Of a stretch of 5,411 bases of DNA, positions 4,906 to 5,411 are shown in pieces. How positions within the stretch are numbered: position 1 is the stretch's first letter; each line of letters begins with the position of its first letter. Position numbers and translations under genes: made by a program. Location of the stretch: contig JALGXY010000024.1 in NCBI GenBank assembly GCA_029824495.1, positions 1 through 5,411 on the forward strand. Reading direction: 5' to 3'. The notes under the pieces were generated by a model. That model worked only from the letters and a program-made list of their open reading frames with translations. It was not told the origin of the DNA and searched no databases. The stretch comes from Fimbriimonadia bacterium. GTDB lineage: Bacteria > Armatimonadota > Fimbriimonadia > Fimbriimonadales > Fimbriimonadaceae.

Positions 4906-5082
4906 CTACTCTGGTTCAATCTGACCTTGAGCAGGCGCCTCACCTTCAGCTGGCACGGGCTTCCGATCTTCAATCATCTTGAAAATGAAGCTGAGCAGCA
5001 TCGTAAGAAGGCCAATTCCAAGAACGGCAGGAAGCAGCCAGCGGCCGCCTGCCCATTGGCTCTTCTTTGGATTAGAACTCAA
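4906..5082 (-). CDS. Small single-helix membrane protein, unknown (TTG start)
   Basis: A 58-residue protein with a short basic N-terminus (SSNPKKSQWAGGRW), one membrane helix at about 16-36 (from WLLPAVLGIG to SFIFKMI) and an acidic, Pro/Ala-rich tail ending in QIEPE. I chose the TTG at 5082-5080 as start. Its last two bases overlap the TGA of the upstream gene (TTGA), and AGAGGA lies 6 nt before it. An ATG at 5109 would add nine residues but needs a 31-bp overlap and gives a polar, less natural N-terminus. The overlap implies translational coupling to the glycoside-hydrolase-like gene. Basic residues before the helix suggest the tail faces outward. No family recognised. Confidence 0.6.
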   Translation of the reverse strand: MSSNPKKSQWAGGRWLLPAVLGIGLLTMLLSFIFKMIEDRKPVPAEGEAPAQGQIEPE

Positions 5083-5411
5083 CTCACTTCCTCTGTGAAC
5101 GCATCCCAATGGGCATCGCTGATGCCGCCGAAGATCGAGACACCCGCTCCGCCCCTCTTCTGCGTCAGCCGAATCGCTTCACGGAAGTCATCAATCTCAT
5201 TCAAAGCCGGCATATAGAGCCCAGCGTAGACAGGAAAATCGACCGCGTGGATGTTCTCTCGCATACAGTCTCCGATCCATTCGACAGGCTCGTTGTAGAA
5301 GCTGTTGTAGATCATCGGGGCCACCGCATCCATCGGCCAGCGCTCCCAATCCTGACGGCAGATCTTGCGGGCCAGTCGCGGAGTAGGGAAGACCGCAGCA
5401 GTGAGCTGCTT
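5079..5411 (-). CDS. C-terminal part of a TIM-barrel, glycoside-hydrolase-like protein, 5' partial
   Basis: The frame is open to the right edge; 110 residues are visible, ending in TEEVS and a TGA at 5081-5079. The ATG at 5333 is internal, since the frame reads on upstream as TAAVFPTPRLARK and RQDWERW. The pattern DWERWPMDAVAPMIY followed by NSFYNEPVEWI resembles the late strands of (beta/alpha)8 glycoside-hydrolase-like proteins, in which a strand ends in PMIY. A later strand gives VYAGLYMP, and GGAGVSIFGG looks like the last barrel strand. The catalytic acids lie in the missing part or cannot be assigned, so enzyme class and substrate are unknown. The stop overlaps the start of the small membrane protein gene. 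The assignment rests on fold-like motifs only. Confidence 0.6.
   Translation of the reverse strand, partial: KQLTAAVFPTPRLARKICRQDWERWPMDAVAPMIYNSFYNEPVEWIGDCMRENIHAVDFPVYAGLYMPALNEIDDFREAIRLTQKRGGAGVSIFGGISDAHWDAFTEEVS
5089..5094 (-). promoter_or_regulatory. Ribosome binding site that decides the TTG start
   Basis: On the minus strand AGAGGA sits 6 nt before the TTG at 5082, inside the last codons of the upstream gene. It favours TTG over the ATG at 5109. Confidence 0.5.

Noticed and set aside
4867..5217. 116-codon plus-strand frame opposite the right-hand genes
   Set aside because: It is a shadow of the small membrane protein and the hydrolase-like gene, and no motif is recognised in it.

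Overview
The window reads as part of a bacterial chromosome. Armatimonadota (Fimbriimonadia-like) is my best guess, but this is inference. The main clue is the LFPVF-EAK motif after a hydrophobic helix in the 3822-4391 protein, a pattern I associate with pseudopilin-type proteins of that phylum. A Tat-targeted Rieske protein, a fused b6/subunit-IV cytochrome b and strong GGAGG-type ribosome binding sites fit a Gram-negative, menaquinone-using respirer. No RNA genes, CRISPR arrays or transposase genes were seen.

Positions 2-2717 (+) hold the 3' part of a respiratory operon. In order it encodes a protein whose visible N-terminus is the end of a cytochrome c domain fused to a NarI-like membrane b-type cytochrome (5' end off-window), a Rieske iron-sulfur protein, and a seven-helix cytochrome b. 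The genes are 15 bp and 1 bp apart and the block ends at a strong hairpin. Together they look like a quinol-oxidising bc-type complex with an unusual c/b-type partner that could carry electrons onward.

Positions 2764-3669 (+) hold a single nucleoside-hydrolase-family gene with a very short hydrophobic leader. It faces genes on the minus strand. The gap between them holds a near-perfect hairpin and the first copy of a 102-bp repeat.

Positions 3822-4550 (-) hold two abutting genes, a cryptic 52-codon ORF and a single-helix 189-residue protein, with stop and start codons touching (TAA then ATG). Direct repeat copies lie on both sides of the pair (3699-3800 and 4751-4852, 91/102 identical). The gene-free stretch 4551-4905 contains the second repeat copy and two perfect inverted repeats.

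Positions 4906-5411 (-) hold the 3' end of a probable TIM-barrel glycoside-hydrolase-like gene running off the right edge. A 58-residue single-helix protein follows it, and its best start is a TTG overlapping the upstream stop codon.
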